In this document: in pieces, positions 25,355 to 34,368 of the stretch
How the letters are laid out: each line of letters begins with the position of its first letter
How positions within the stretch are numbered: position 1 is the stretch's first letter
Assembly (NCBI GenBank): GCA_900767465.1
Contig: CAAGAW010000028.1
Coordinates: 62,001 to 126,000 of the forward strand
Reading direction: 5' to 3'
Origin: Clostridia bacterium
GTDB taxonomy: Bacteria; Bacillota; Clostridia; Christensenellales; Pumilibacteraceae
DNA length: 64,000 bases
Made by a program: the position numbers and the translations under genes
Notes under the pieces: model-generated
The model's input: the letters and a program-made list of their open reading frames with translations, nothing else
The model's database searches: none
What the model was told of the DNA's origin: nothing

Positions 25355-27132
25355 TGATACGGGCAGAATACGATCCTTGCAGTACGTTTTTCAAAAACCC
25401 GACGGGCGGCGTGGCGGTAGGCGAAGAGTTTACCGTCCGTTTAGTCACGAGCGGCGGCGACGAAGCGGCGTTTGTTATAAAGAAAGAAGGCGAAGGCGAA
25501 CGCGCCGTGCGCTATCCCATGCGCAAAACGGACGACGGGTTCGAGTGGTCGATGCACGTCGATTCGCGCGGACTGTACTTTTATTACTTCGAGGTGTCCG
25601 AATACGGCAAGACGACCGCTTTTTACGCGGACGAGAATCTTTGCGCTTGCAGAGCGGGCGAAAACTGGCAACTTACCGCGTACGAAAAAACGGACGTTCC
25701 GGTACTTGCGGGCGGCGGAATCATCTATCAGATTATGGTCGATCGTTTCGCAACCGGCAAAGAGCGGTTCAGGACGAAAAGCGGCGCGGTTTATCGCGAC
25801 GACTGGGGCGCGGCACCGTACTACACGGCGGACGAGAACGGAATCGTTCCTAATAACGATATGTTCGGCGGCAACCTTTACGGCGTTGCGGACAAACTCG
25901 ACTACCTCAAAAGCCTCAACGTTAAGGTTATTTATCTTAACCCGATTTTCGAGGCGGCTTCCAATCACAAATACGACACGGGCAACTATCGCAAAGCAGA
26001 CGAGGATTTCGGCGGCGACAAGGCGCTTGACTATCTTATAAAAAAAGCGAAAAAACGCGGAATAAAAATCATTCTCGACGGCGTATTTTCGCATACGGGC
26101 GCTGACAGCATCTACTTTAACCGCTACGGCAATTACGACTCGGTCGGCGCGTATCAGAGCGAAAAAAGTCCGTATTACGGCTGGTATTCGTTCCGCTCGT
26201 TCCCGGACGACTACGACTGCTGGTGGGGCGTTAAACTTCTGCCGTGCGTAATCGAAACCGATCCCGTGTACGACGAGTTCATAAACGGCGAAGAGGGAAT
26301 AGTGCGAACGTGGCTGCGCCGCGGAATAGCGGGGTGGAGACTCGACGTCGCGGACGAACTTCCCGACGCGTTTCTGGACAGGCTTTGCCGCGCCGCGAAA
26401 AAAGTCGACCCCGACGCCGTCGTTCTCGGCGAAGTATGGGAAGACGCAAGCAACAAGGTCGCTTACTCGTACCGCCGCAGATACCTTCTCGGCGGGCAAC
26501 TCGACAGCGTGACGAACTATCCGTTCAAAAACGCCGTCCTCGATTTTGCGAAAAACGCCGACGCGTCCGCGCTCGTAAATACCGTCCGGTCGATTGTCAA
26601 CAACTATCCGCCTGCGGTTCTAAATAATCTTATGAATATGCTGTCCACGCACGACACCGTCCGCGCGCTTACCGCGCTGTCCTCCGATCCGGTGCCGGAC
26701 AGCAAAGAAGAACGCAAAAATTACCGAATGAAAGATTACGATCGCGCATGCAGACTTCTTCGCCTTGCCGCCGCCGTAATCTACTGTCTTCCGGGTGTTC
26801 CGTGCGTTTATTACGGCGACGAGGCAGGCATGCAAGGGTACGAAGATCCTTTCAACCGCAGGTGTTATCCGTGGGGAGAAGAGGATAAAAACCTCGTTTC
26901 GTACTTCCGCGTTTTAGGGAAGTTGCGCCGCAAAAAAGAATTGAACGGAGGCTCGGCGGATATTTCTTCGCCCGCCGTCGGAGTAGCGGAAATCGTGCGC
27001 GGCGGCAAACTGAAACTTATCGCCAACGCTTCGTCGTCGCCGTACAAAATCGACCGCACCCGCGATCTTATAACCGGCGACGAATATACCGTCGTTCTGC
27101 CCGAAACCGCGATTCTGATCAGACTCAAATAA
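25354..27132 (+). CDS. GH13 alpha-glucan hydrolase (amylopullulanase/neopullulanase-like)
   Basis: A 592-residue GH13 enzyme. Residues 1-125 form a beta-rich N-terminal module, followed by the barrel from GGIIYQIMVDRFATGKERF. The catalytic regions are IKIILDGVFSHTGADSIYF (region I), GWRLDVADELPDAF (nucleophile Asp), VVLGEVWEDAS (acid/base Glu) and NMLSTHDTVRAL (region IV). The order and spacing suit neopullulanase or amylopullulanase types that cut alpha-1,4 and sometimes alpha-1,6 bonds. No signal peptide is seen, so it probably acts on glycogen or maltodextrin in the cytosol, with GlgP whose stop codon it overlaps. Debranching activity is plausible from context but not proved by sequence. 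Confidence 0.86.
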   Translation: MIRAEYDPCSTFFKNPTGGVAVGEEFTVRLVTSGGDEAAFVIKKEGEGERAVRYPMRKTDDGFEWSMHVDSRGLYFYYFEVSEYGKTTAFYADENLCACRAGENWQLTAYEKTDVPVLAGGGIIYQIMVDRFATGKERFRTKSGAVYRDDWGAAPYYTADENGIVPNNDMFGGNLYGVADKLDYLKSLNVKVIYLNPIFEAASNHKYDTGNYRKADEDFGGDKALDYLIKKAKKRGIKIILDGVFSHTGADSIYFNRYGNYDSVGAYQSEKSPYYGWYSFRSFPDDYDCWWGVKLLPCVIETDPVYDEFINGEEGIVRTWLRRGIAGWRLDVADELPDAFLDRLCRAAKKVDPDAVVLGEVWEDASNKVAYSYRRRYLLGGQLDSVTNYPFKNAVLDFAKNADASALVNTVRSIVNNYPPAVLNNLMNMLSTHDTVRALTALSSDPVPDSKEERKNYRMKDYDRACRLLRLAAAVIYCLPGVPCVYYGDEAGMQGYEDPFNRRCYPWGEEDKNLVSYFRVLGKLRRKKELNGGSADISSPAVGVAEIVRGGKLKLIANASSSPYKIDRTRDLITGDEYTVVLPETAILIRLK

Positions 27133-27225
27133 CCCGTTCCGTCGCAAAAACTCGCATACGTATAGCCGTTTTTACAACAAAACGGGGTCCTTATCAAAAT
27201 AAAAACGCACACGTTTGCCTCTTTG

Positions 27226-27286
27226 TCGTCGCGATGAGCGAAGCGCGGCAATCTCTTACGGGGCGAAACGTAACGATCGAACACGA
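27226..27286 (+). repeat. dispersed intergenic repeat (diverged)
   Basis: TTGTCGTCGCGATGAGCGAA-GCGCGGCAATCTC followed by GGGGCGAAACGTAACGATCG, related to the units at 1846 and 3681. The 290-bp gap 27133-27422 contains nothing else I can name beyond the ribosome site of the next gene. Confidence 0.55.
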
Positions 27287-27422
27287 ACGGCTTCGATACC
27301 TGTCCGCGCGGCTTGACGCTTTAAAGCCTTCCGCCTTGGATGACGGCACGAAATTCCGTACGGGGTCGCGAAAGATTCGCTCACGCTTTATAACCCGACT
27401 ATAACTAAGGAGTATGAAATAA

Positions 27423-29594
27423 ATGATAACCGTCAACGAAGAAAAACGTATTTTTCACCTGCGAACCCCGCACGCGAGTTACGTTATCGGAGTCAACGAC
27501 CTCGGCGTACCCGAAATGCAGTATTTCGGCGCAGCCGTCGGCGACGACGATTTAACCTATCTTATGCGCCGGACGGGCAGAGGCGGACAAGCCGATATGC
27601 CGGACGCGAAAACCCGCAACGACGATTTTTGCCAGACGCCGCTTGAAATATCCTCGCACGGACAGGGCGACTACCGCGTTCCGTCGCTCGCCGTCCGCTA
27701 CGAAAACGGCGGAAGAGTAACCGATCTCCGCTACGCGGGATACGAACTTAACGTCGTAAAACCTGACGGCGGACTTCCGCATTGCCGCGACGGCGAAACG
27801 CTCTGCATTACGCTCGAAGACAAAGCGGAAAAAATCAAAGCGCACCTTTACTACGCTCTTTACGACGGTATCGACGCGATCACACGTTCCGTCGAAATCG
27901 AAAACGCTTCGGACAAAATCGTGTTTCTCGATCGCGCATATAGTTTCAACCTCGACGTCGAAAACTTCGGCTATGATCTCGTAACACTGTCCGGCGCGTG
28001 GGGAGCCGAACGTAACGTCACCCGTCAAAAACTCCTTCAGGGCGTATATACCGCGACTTCGATCCGCGGCGCGTCCTCGCACCATCAAAACCCGTTTATG
28101 GCGATATGCGACGGCTTTGCGACCGAGAAAGTCGGAAACGTAATCGGCGTAAACCTTATTTACAGCGGCTCGTTCGAACTCAACTGCGAACTCGACGATA
28201 ACGGCAACGTCCGCGTAAACGGAGGTATATGTTCGTACGACTTCTCGTGGAAACTCGACGCGGGCGAAAAATTCGTAACCCCCGAGACGGCGATCGCGTT
28301 CAGCTGCGACGGAATCGGCGGTATGAGCCGCGCTTTTCACGACCTCTATCGGAATCACCTTATCCCGAAACGTTTCGCATTCTCGCCCCGCCCGATCGTG
28401 ATAAACAACTGGGAAGCGACGTATTTCGATTTCGACGAACAAAAACTTTGCTCGATGATCGAATCGGTAAAAGGAACGGGAATCGACACCTTCGTGCTTG
28501 ACGACGGCTGGTTCGGACGTCGCGACGACGACACGACTTCGCTCGGCGACTGGTTCGTCGATAAGAAAAAACTTCCTCGCGGACTCAAACCGCTTGCCGA
28601 TTGTTGCCGCCGGAACGGTATGAAATTCGGGCTTTGGTTCGAGCCGGAAATGATCAGCCGCAAGAGCGAACTTTTCCGCGCTCACCCCGACTGGGCGATT
28701 CAGGTTCCCCGCCACGAAATATGCGAGGGCAGAAATCAATACGTCCTCGACGTCACGCGCGAGGACGTGCGCGACTATATCAAAAAAACCGTCGTCGATC
28801 TCGTCCGCGAAACGGGAATCGGCTATATCAAATGGGATTTTAACCGTTCGGTAACCGAGTTTTATTCGCTTAAACTCCCTGCCGACCGACAAAAAGAGTT
28901 TGCTCACCGCTTTTGTCTCGGTTTTTACGATATTCTACGTTTCTTCGAGCGCGAAATTCCAGACGTTATTATCGAGGGTTGCGCAAGCGGAGGCGGAAGA
29001 TTCGACGCGGGCGCGCTCGCTTACGAACCGCAAATCTGGACGAGCGACAACTCGGACGCGCATTCGCGTACTCGTATTCAGTACGGAACGTCGCTTTGTT
29101 ATCCTTTGTCGGGTATGGATTGCCACGTTTCCGTTTGCCCGAACCACCAGACGGGCAGAGTAACGCCGTTCAAAACCCGTTGCGACGTGGCTTACTTCGG
29201 TGCGACCGGTTACGAACTCGACCCGCGCAAACTCACCGAAGAGGAAATGCTGCAGGTAGCGGAACGCAACGCCGCGTATCGCCGCGACGAGAATCTCATT
29301 CAGACGGGCGATCTTTATCGGCTCAAAAGTCCGTTCGACGGCAACTCGTTTGCCGAAATCGTGGTCGCAAAGGATAAGTCCCGCGCGGTCGCGATAGTCG
29401 AGTTCGGTCTGTGCAACGAAGTCGGACCGTTCGAAGATATTATCAGACTCGACGGACTGGACGAAAACGCGAAATACCTTATCGAAGAAACGGGCGATAC
29501 GTACTTCGGCAGCACGCTTGTTAACGCCGGCTTATCCGTTCCGCGCACGTTCGGCGACTTTATTTCGTTCGTTTACCACTTTACGAGAGTTTAA
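27423..29594 (+). CDS. alpha-galactosidase, GH36
   Basis: A 723-residue GH36 alpha-galactosidase that removes terminal alpha-galactosyl groups from melibiose, raffinose-type sugars or galactomannan pieces. The N-terminal beta-sandwich runs to about 310. The barrel begins FSPRPIVINNWEATYFDFDE, with FVLDDGWFGRRDDD, FGLWFEPEMI, the nucleophile motif YIKWDFNRSVTE and the acid/base region IWTSDNSDAHSR. Length matches clan GH-D GH36 enzymes. No signal peptide is visible, so import of short oligosaccharides is expected, but no sugar transporter lies next to it. The ATG is preceded by AAGGAG at 10 nt. It is transcribed with the glycogen block or from its own undetected promoter. Confidence 0.93.
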   Translation: MITVNEEKRIFHLRTPHASYVIGVNDLGVPEMQYFGAAVGDDDLTYLMRRTGRGGQADMPDAKTRNDDFCQTPLEISSHGQGDYRVPSLAVRYENGGRVTDLRYAGYELNVVKPDGGLPHCRDGETLCITLEDKAEKIKAHLYYALYDGIDAITRSVEIENASDKIVFLDRAYSFNLDVENFGYDLVTLSGAWGAERNVTRQKLLQGVYTATSIRGASSHHQNPFMAICDGFATEKVGNVIGVNLIYSGSFELNCELDDNGNVRVNGGICSYDFSWKLDAGEKFVTPETAIAFSCDGIGGMSRAFHDLYRNHLIPKRFAFSPRPIVINNWEATYFDFDEQKLCSMIESVKGTGIDTFVLDDGWFGRRDDDTTSLGDWFVDKKKLPRGLKPLADCCRRNGMKFGLWFEPEMISRKSELFRAHPDWAIQVPRHEICEGRNQYVLDVTREDVRDYIKKTVVDLVRETGIGYIKWDFNRSVTEFYSLKLPADRQKEFAHRFCLGFYDILRFFEREIPDVIIEGCASGGGRFDAGALAYEPQIWTSDNSDAHSRTRIQYGTSLCYPLSGMDCHVSVCPNHQTGRVTPFKTRCDVAYFGATGYELDPRKLTEEEMLQVAERNAAYRRDENLIQTGDLYRLKSPFDGNSFAEIVVAKDKSRAVAIVEFGLCNEVGPFEDIIRLDGLDENAKYLIEETGDTYFGSTLVNAGLSVPRTFGDFISFVYHFTRV

Positions 29595-29650
29595 AACCGT
29601 AAAAAACGCCGCAATCGTTGAATTTTAGTCAAAAAACGCCCGAAAAACCG

Positions 29651-29680
29651 TTGACAAGCGAGGGCGAAAAGTGTTATAAT
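29651..29680 (+). promoter_or_regulatory. sigma-A promoter of the L21-Prp-L27 operon
   Basis: TTGACA (29651-29656), 18-bp spacer, TATAAT (29675-29680), 57 bp after the alpha-galactosidase stop codon. Confidence 0.8.
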
Positions 29681-29686
29681 AGTCGT

Positions 29687-29766
29687 CGAGCCGTACAGCG
29701 GAGGTGTGTAAAATTCGGGTAATCCGATACCTCGCCTGACGGAGACATCAGTGAGGAGGTGCTAAT
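29687..29766 (+). promoter_or_regulatory. ribosomal protein L21 leader (likely autoregulatory RNA)
   Basis: The 80-nt leader can form GCGGAGGT/ACCTCGC with one bulge, enclosing a small CGG/CCG hairpin, then a CTGA...TCAG hairpin (CTGACGGAGACATCAG), then the strong ribosome site GAGGAGGT. Position and general shape fit the L21 leader class of Bacillota, believed to let L21 repress its own operon. I could not align it to the covariance model. Confidence 0.55.
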
Positions 29767-29767
29767 A

Positions 29768-30067
29768 ATGTACGCAGTAATCGTATCGGGAGGCAAACAG
29801 TATAAGGTTGCCGAGGGCGACGTGATCGAGGTTGAAAAACTCGCGCTCGAAGTCGGAGCAAAAGTCGAACTTCCCGTATTGCTTACGGTGGACGGGGACA
29901 ACGTGGTAGCAGGCGGCGACGTAAAAGTCAAAGCGACCGCAGAAGTTCTCGCGCAGGGTAAGGACAAGAAAGTCGTCGTTTTCAAGTATAAAGCGAAGAA
30001 AAACGTCCGCAGAAAACTCGGTCACCGTCAGCCGTTCACGAAACTCAAGATAGTTTCGATCGGCTGA
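29768..30067 (+). CDS. rplU: 50S ribosomal protein bL21
   Basis: A 99-residue bL21 (MYAVIVSGGKQYKVAEGDVI...), which binds 23S rRNA domain V near L20 in the large subunit. The conserved end KKNVRRKLGHRQPFTKLKI is intact, and length is normal. The start is the second of two nearby ATGs (29768), which fits the family and has GGAGG 8 nt upstream. It shares one base with prp (TGATG). A leader RNA and strong promoter precede it. The order rplU-prp-rpmA is the standard Bacillota arrangement. Confidence 0.97.
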   Translation: MYAVIVSGGKQYKVAEGDVIEVEKLALEVGAKVELPVLLTVDGDNVVAGGDVKVKATAEVLAQGKDKKVVVFKYKAKKNVRRKLGHRQPFTKLKIVSIG

Positions 30068-30393
30068 TGACCGCCATTATCGTCGAAAAAGCAAACGGCA
30101 AAATTCTTTCCGTCGAAGCGAGCGGGCATACCGGCTATGCGGAGAGCGGCGAAGATATCGTTTGTGCCGCGCTCAGCGCGATAATCCAGACCGCCGCGCT
30201 CGGATTAACCGAGGTTGCGAATATCGCCGCGACGATCGATAGGAACGACGAGGACGGATATTTCAGGCTTACGCTTCCTTCGCTCGGCGAAGAAAAGCGG
30301 CACGAAGCGGATCTTATCTTAGAGACCGCGTTGTGCGGGATAACGGACATCGCGAAAAGTTATCCGGACTTTATAAAGTTGGAGGTTAAATAA
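30067..30393 (+). CDS. prp: ribosomal-processing cysteine protease Prp
   Basis: A 108-residue Prp protease. In Staphylococcus aureus and relatives, Prp removes an N-terminal extension from ribosomal protein L27. The catalytic pair is visible as the His of EASGHTGYAESGEDIVCAA (about residue 22) and the Cys twelve residues later. The protein lies exactly between rplU and rpmA, with a one-base overlap on the left and a one-base gap on the right. The L27 encoded next door carries the expected cleavable extension, which supports the call. Confidence 0.93.
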   Translation: MTAIIVEKANGKILSVEASGHTGYAESGEDIVCAALSAIIQTAALGLTEVANIAATIDRNDEDGYFRLTLPSLGEEKRHEADLILETALCGITDIAKSYPDFIKLEVK

Positions 30394-30394
30394 T

Positions 30395-30670
30395 ATGTTT
30401 ATCAATATTCAGTTATTTGCTCATAAAAAAGGCGGCGGTTCCACCAAAAACGGCAGAGATTCCGCGGCTCAGCGTCTCGGCGTAAAACGCGGCGACGGAC
30501 AGTTCGTCCTTGCCGGCAATATTCTCGTTCGCCAGAGAGGCACGAACGTACACCCCGGCAACAACGTCGGAAAGGGCAGCGACGACACGCTCTTCGCGCT
30601 TATCGACGGCAAGGTTAAGTTCGAAACCAAAGCAAATAAGAAGCAGGTAAGCGTTTACGCGGCAGAGTAA
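30395..30670 (+). CDS. rpmA: 50S ribosomal protein bL27, with Prp-cleavable N-terminal extension
   Basis: A 91-residue bL27, which sits near the peptidyl-transferase centre and contacts tRNA. The mature protein starts AHKKGGGSTKNGRDS. Ahead of it is MFINIQLF, the short extension ending in hydrophobic-Phe that Prp cleaves in Bacillota, so the ribosome-active N terminus must be exposed by processing. The core GVKRGDGQFVLAGNILVRQR and NVHPGNNVGKGSDDTLFAL are intact. Ribosome site GGAGGT lies in the end of prp. A terminator follows at 30680. Confidence 0.97.
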   Translation: MFINIQLFAHKKGGGSTKNGRDSAAQRLGVKRGDGQFVLAGNILVRQRGTNVHPGNNVGKGSDDTLFALIDGKVKFETKANKKQVSVYAAE

Positions 30671-30679
30671 GCGTTTCGG

Positions 30680-30708
30680 TGCGCCGTCGGCAACGTCGGC
30701 GCATTTTT
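30680..30708 (+). terminator. Rho-independent terminator after rpmA
   Basis: TGCGCCG (30680-30686) pairs with CGGCGCA (30697-30703), followed by TTTTT; it begins 10 bp past the stop codon. Confidence 0.8.
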
Positions 30709-30737
30709 GTACCCTTTAACGGCTTTACGTAAGAAAA

Positions 30738-31538
30738 ATGGCAGAATTCACCGTTTCAAACGAATACTTTTCTGTGCGCGACACGCTCGAATGCGGGCAG
30801 TTTTTTCGTTTTAAAAAACTTGCGGAAAACCGCTACGAAGTCTTTTCTCTCGGCAACAAAGCCGTCGTATCCGAAACGGACGGAGCGGTAAAAATCGAGT
30901 GTGACGACCCCGGATATTTCCGTAATTTTTTCGATCTCGACACCGACTACAGGGGAATAACGACGCGGCTTGCGGCGTTTCCCGAACTTACCGAATCGGT
31001 AAATTACGGTAAGGGAATCCGCATACTTCGTCAGGATTTTTACGAAACGGTTATCAGTTTCATCGTTTCGGCAAACAACAACATCAAGCGGATTCAGGGA
31101 ATAATCGAAAGGCTTTGCGAGCGTTACGGCGAGAAAAAGAACGGCTATTACGCGTTCCCGACGGCAACCGAACTTCAAAGAGCGACGTTAGCCGAACTTA
31201 AAGAAATCGGACTCGGATACCGCGCCGGATATATTTACGAAACGTGTCGCACGTTCGGCGGAGTTGCGGACGATATCCGCAAAATGAACGCGGACGACGC
31301 GCACGCGGCTCTTTTAAAACTAAAAGGAATAGGACCTAAAGTTGCGGACTGCATTACGCTGTTCGGACTTCGGCTCACGCGCTCGTACCCCGTCGATACG
31401 TGGATATTCAAAGCAAGTTCCACGCCCGAACTCGATACCCCGAAAAAAGTCCGCGAGTATTACGTAAATCGTTACGGCGACGACGCGGGGTATGCTCAAC
31501 AGTACGTTTTTTACTTTGCGCGTACAAAAAAATTTTAA
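30738..31538 (+). CDS. 8-oxoguanine DNA glycosylase/AP lyase (Ogg1-type, HhH-GPD)
   Basis: A 266-residue DNA repair glycosylase of the Ogg family that removes oxidised guanine. An N-terminal Ogg_N domain (FSVRDTLECGQFFRF) is followed by FYETVISFIVSANNNIKRI. The helix-hairpin-helix motif LKLKGIGPKVADCITLF carries the catalytic lysine. LTRSYPVDTWIFK carries the conserved aspartate. It lies just after the rpmA terminator. The ribosome site is poor (AAGA close to the ATG), so expression may be low or the start could differ slightly. I see no clear promoter in the short gap. Confidence 0.9.
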   Translation: MAEFTVSNEYFSVRDTLECGQFFRFKKLAENRYEVFSLGNKAVVSETDGAVKIECDDPGYFRNFFDLDTDYRGITTRLAAFPELTESVNYGKGIRILRQDFYETVISFIVSANNNIKRIQGIIERLCERYGEKKNGYYAFPTATELQRATLAELKEIGLGYRAGYIYETCRTFGGVADDIRKMNADDAHAALLKLKGIGPKVADCITLFGLRLTRSYPVDTWIFKASSTPELDTPKKVREYYVNRYGDDAGYAQQYVFYFARTKKF

Positions 31539-31603
31539 AACCGCCCGAAAACGTTTTAATTTTTCAAAAAAATGTGTTACAATAGAAAAAATAGCGAGGA
31601 ATC

Positions 31604-32419
31604 ATGGCTCAGGAAGAATCCAAAAGTTTCGGCAACGTCATAGCGGAAACGGCGATCGCCACTTTGTTTTGGCTGATTGTCGGTTTTGCGTTGCTTGCGT
31701 CGCTTTTTCCGGTTCTTTTTCCGGCCGCTTCCGCTCGGTTTTACGCCGATCTCGGTAACGTTCCGCGCGCTTACGATTGCGCCGCACGCGCCGCCGATAC
31801 GGACGGAACTGTCGAATCGCGGCAAAAAGCGGTCGCTTACGCCGTTTCGCTTTACGACGAAACGGGCAAAACTTACGGCGTTTTAAAAAGCGTTCCGGCG
31901 TTTCTGAAAGAGAGTGGCGAAACGTTTGCCGAAATAGACCGTAAAAATATCGCCGCGCTCGATAAAGTCTATCACCCGTCGGTATATTCCTACCGCGACT
32001 ACCTCGCCGGCGTTCTCGCGAAAGTACGGACGAAAGAGGGCAAAACCTACGTTTTCGACGGAAACGACTTCGTCGCCGGCAAAATCGCGCTCGCTTCGAG
32101 TCCGACTTCCGGTTCTTCGTCGCTCGTGCTCGTTCAGGTTGCCGAGGCGTTGAAGTCCGGATTCGTTGCGGATTCGATCGCCGTAAATTACGGAACGGCG
32201 GACGAACTGATTTCTTTCGCGAAGGCTTACGTTTTATTGCCTCGCGAAGGACTTTCGCAAGTGTACGCGGCGCTCGTTTACGCGCGGTTTATCAAGGCTC
32301 TCGACGACAAATTCGCGCTTACCGATTCGCAGAAATCGGCAACGGAAATAGAATATAACGGCTCGGTTTTAACACCCTCAAAGTATTACGACGAACTTTT
32401 GGTCGGATACGTTAAATAA
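31604..32419 (+). CDS. membrane-anchored protein of unknown function
   Basis: A 271-residue protein I do not recognise. Residues about 14-40 form one strongly hydrophobic helix (IAETAIATLFWLIVGFALLA and on), after a short polar N terminus. The remaining ~230 residues look soluble and helix-rich, with several YDCAARAADTD- and KAVAYAVSLYDE-like helical stretches that could be TPR-like hairpins, though no repeat is convincing. It is probably a single-pass protein with the bulk outside the cell or facing the cytosol; topology is uncertain. Ribosome site GCGAGGA lies 7 nt before the ATG. It is flanked by ogg and guaB, and nothing in the context explains its job. Confidence 0.7.
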   Translation: MAQEESKSFGNVIAETAIATLFWLIVGFALLASLFPVLFPAASARFYADLGNVPRAYDCAARAADTDGTVESRQKAVAYAVSLYDETGKTYGVLKSVPAFLKESGETFAEIDRKNIAALDKVYHPSVYSYRDYLAGVLAKVRTKEGKTYVFDGNDFVAGKIALASSPTSGSSSLVLVQVAEALKSGFVADSIAVNYGTADELISFAKAYVLLPREGLSQVYAALVYARFIKALDDKFALTDSQKSATEIEYNGSVLTPSKYYDELLVGYVK

Positions 32420-32459
32420 CGCAAACCAACATACGATAAACTTTTTTCAGGAGACGGAT

Positions 32460-33920
32460 ATGAATAAGATTGTAAAAGAAGGACTTACTTTTGACGACGT
32501 GCTGCTTATTCCGGGCGAATCTCACACTGTACCCAAGGACGTAGATCTCTCGACGCGGCTCAGCAAGGATATAAAACTCAATATTCCGTTGCTTTCGGCG
32601 GCTATGGATACCGTTACCGAATCCCGCCTTGCAATCGCAATGGCGCGCGAAGGCGGTATGGGTATCATTCACAAGAATATGAGTATCGACGCGCAGGCCG
32701 AGAACATCGATCGCGTTAAACGCAGCGAACACGGCGTAATCACCGATCCGTTCTTTCTCGGACCCGATCGCCCGGTAAAAGACGCGCTCGCGCTTATGAA
32801 CAAATATCGTATCAGCGGCGTTCCCGTCGCCGACGAAAACGGCAAACTCGTCGGAATTCTCACCAACCGCGATCTTCGTTTCGAAACCGATTTCGAGCAG
32901 CCGATCCGCAATATTATGACGGGTAAAGATCGTCTCGTTACCGCGCCGGTGGGTACTACGCTCGCCGAGGCGCAGAAGATTCTCGGCAAACACCGCATCG
33001 AAAAACTTCCGATCGTGGACGCCGACTTTAACCTTAAAGGGCTTATCACTATAAAAGACATCGAAAAAGCGGTTCAGTACCCCAACTCAGCCAAGGACAA
33101 GAACGGCAGACTTCTGGTTGGCGCGGCTATCAGCAACGGTAAGGATTACCTCGACCGCGCACGCGCTCTCGTGGACGCCCGCGTGGACTGTATCGTTATC
33201 GACACCGCGCACGGTCATAACGTCGGAGTACTTAACGCCGTCGAGAAGGTTCGCGAACTTTGCCCGAGCGTAACGCTCGTTGCCGGCAACGTCGCCACCG
33301 CCGAAGCCGCCGAAGCGCTCTATAAACGCGGTGCGGATGTAGTCAAAGTCGGTATCGGACCGGGGTCGATTTGTACAACCCGTATAGTCGCGGGTATCGG
33401 CGTTCCGCAGATTACCGCCGTTATGGATTGCGGCGAAGTTGCGGACAAGTACGGCAAAACCATTATCGCCGACGGCGGGATCAAGTACAGCGGCGACATT
33501 ACCAAAGCAATCGCCGCGGGCGCGCACGCCTGCATGCTCGGATCGCTGTTTGCGGGAACGGAAGAGTCCCCCGGCGAACTCGAAATCTATCAGGGCAGAA
33601 GTTACAAGTCCTACCGCGGAATGGGCAGCCTCGGAGCAATGGCTCTCGGCAGCAAAGACCGCTACTTCCAGGCGGACGCAAAAAAACTCGTTCCCGAAGG
33701 CGTTGAGGGCAGAGTTCCTTACCGCGGATCGCTTTCCGAAATCGTGTTCCAGCTTATGGGCGGTCTCCGCGCCGGTATGGGATATTGCGGTCAGCCCACC
33801 ATCGACGAACTTCGCAAAAACGCGCGTTTCGTAAAGATTACCGGAGCCTCCCTCGTCGAGTCTCACCCGCATGATATTTCGATTACGAAGGAAGCGCCCA
33901 ATTATTCGCCCAAAAATTGA
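32460..33920 (+). CDS. guaB: inosine-5'-monophosphate dehydrogenase
   Basis: A 486-residue IMPDH, which oxidises IMP to XMP with NAD+, the first committed step to GMP. The N-terminal barrel segment GLTFDDVLLIPGESHTVPKD is followed by a pair of CBS domains (about 95-215: MNKYRISGVPVADENGKLVG and HRIEKLPIVDADF). The catalytic loop is VGIGPGSICTTRIVAG, with the flap YRGMGSLGAMAL and the RVPYRGSLSEIVFQLMGGLR segment. Length is typical. Ribosome site CAGGAGA lies upstream. It is followed directly by the second copy of the structured intergenic element found after dnaA. Confidence 0.96.
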   Translation: MNKIVKEGLTFDDVLLIPGESHTVPKDVDLSTRLSKDIKLNIPLLSAAMDTVTESRLAIAMAREGGMGIIHKNMSIDAQAENIDRVKRSEHGVITDPFFLGPDRPVKDALALMNKYRISGVPVADENGKLVGILTNRDLRFETDFEQPIRNIMTGKDRLVTAPVGTTLAEAQKILGKHRIEKLPIVDADFNLKGLITIKDIEKAVQYPNSAKDKNGRLLVGAAISNGKDYLDRARALVDARVDCIVIDTAHGHNVGVLNAVEKVRELCPSVTLVAGNVATAEAAEALYKRGADVVKVGIGPGSICTTRIVAGIGVPQITAVMDCGEVADKYGKTIIADGGIKYSGDITKAIAAGAHACMLGSLFAGTEESPGELEIYQGRSYKSYRGMGSLGAMALGSKDRYFQADAKKLVPEGVEGRVPYRGSLSEIVFQLMGGLRAGMGYCGQPTIDELRKNARFVKITGASLVESHPHDISITKEAPNYSPKN

Positions 33921-33929
33921 GCAGGGCGG

Positions 33930-34232
33930 ACGCTTTTTGCACTCCGCTGTGTTAAACTTCGGTCTCAAACCGCTCGCCGTACTTCAAGTACTGTCGGGCG
34001 GTTTTCGCTTCGTTTGCCTTGCGGAGTATCAAAAATCGCCTCGCCCGTGGGGTGTGTGCTTGATTTTTCTACAGTACGCCGTCGCACCGCTTGTGGGGCG
34101 TTTTTTCGTCTGACGAAAAAATATACTCGCAGAATAGGACGGACGCTTTTTGCGACTGACTTCATAAACCTACAAAAATCCCGAACGTTGCCGTACCGCA
34201 AGTACTGTCTCGTTCGGGATTTTTTATTTTCT
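33930..34232 (+). repeat. structured intergenic element, copy B (twin of the one after dnaA)
   Basis: It starts about 10 bp after the guaB stop. Part 1 is closed by CTCCGC (33942) and GCGGAG (34026), with AAACCGC/GCGGTTT inside and tip GCCGTAC-TTCAA-GTACTGTC. Part 2 is TTTTTTCGTC/GACGAAAAAA. Part 3 is a hairpin with an 11-bp stem, AATCCCGAACG...CGTTCGGGATT, then a T-run (34175-34226), and its tip is GCCGTACCGCAAGTACTGTC. Copy B has about 45 bp more between parts 1 and 2 than copy A. Inner stem sequences differ from copy A while pairing is preserved. The gap 33921-34368 otherwise holds only the tRNA terminator. Confidence 0.7.
34175..34226 (+). terminator. Rho-independent terminator, final part of copy B of the structured element
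   Basis: AATCCCGAACG / CGTTCGGGATT with a TTTTTT tail, about 255 bp after guaB. The corresponding hairpin after dnaA is at 13791-13836 and has a shorter stem and weaker T-run. Confidence 0.7.
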
Positions 34233-34328
34233 TCGTTATTCGTTAAAATCGTCTCGTCAAATGATTACCTTTGCCGAAAACCTAAAACCGCTTTGTTCGT
34301 TGTTCAAGACGAAATATCGACGTAAACG

Positions 34329-34361
34329 AAAAAGTACGAACCGTAACAAGTTCGTACTTAA
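34329..34361 (-). terminator. Rho-independent terminator of tRNA-Leu
   Basis: Minus strand AAGTACGAA...TTCGTACTT (9-bp stem) followed by TTTTC, 8 bp beyond the tRNA CCA end. Confidence 0.75.
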
Positions 34362-34368
34362 AATTCGT

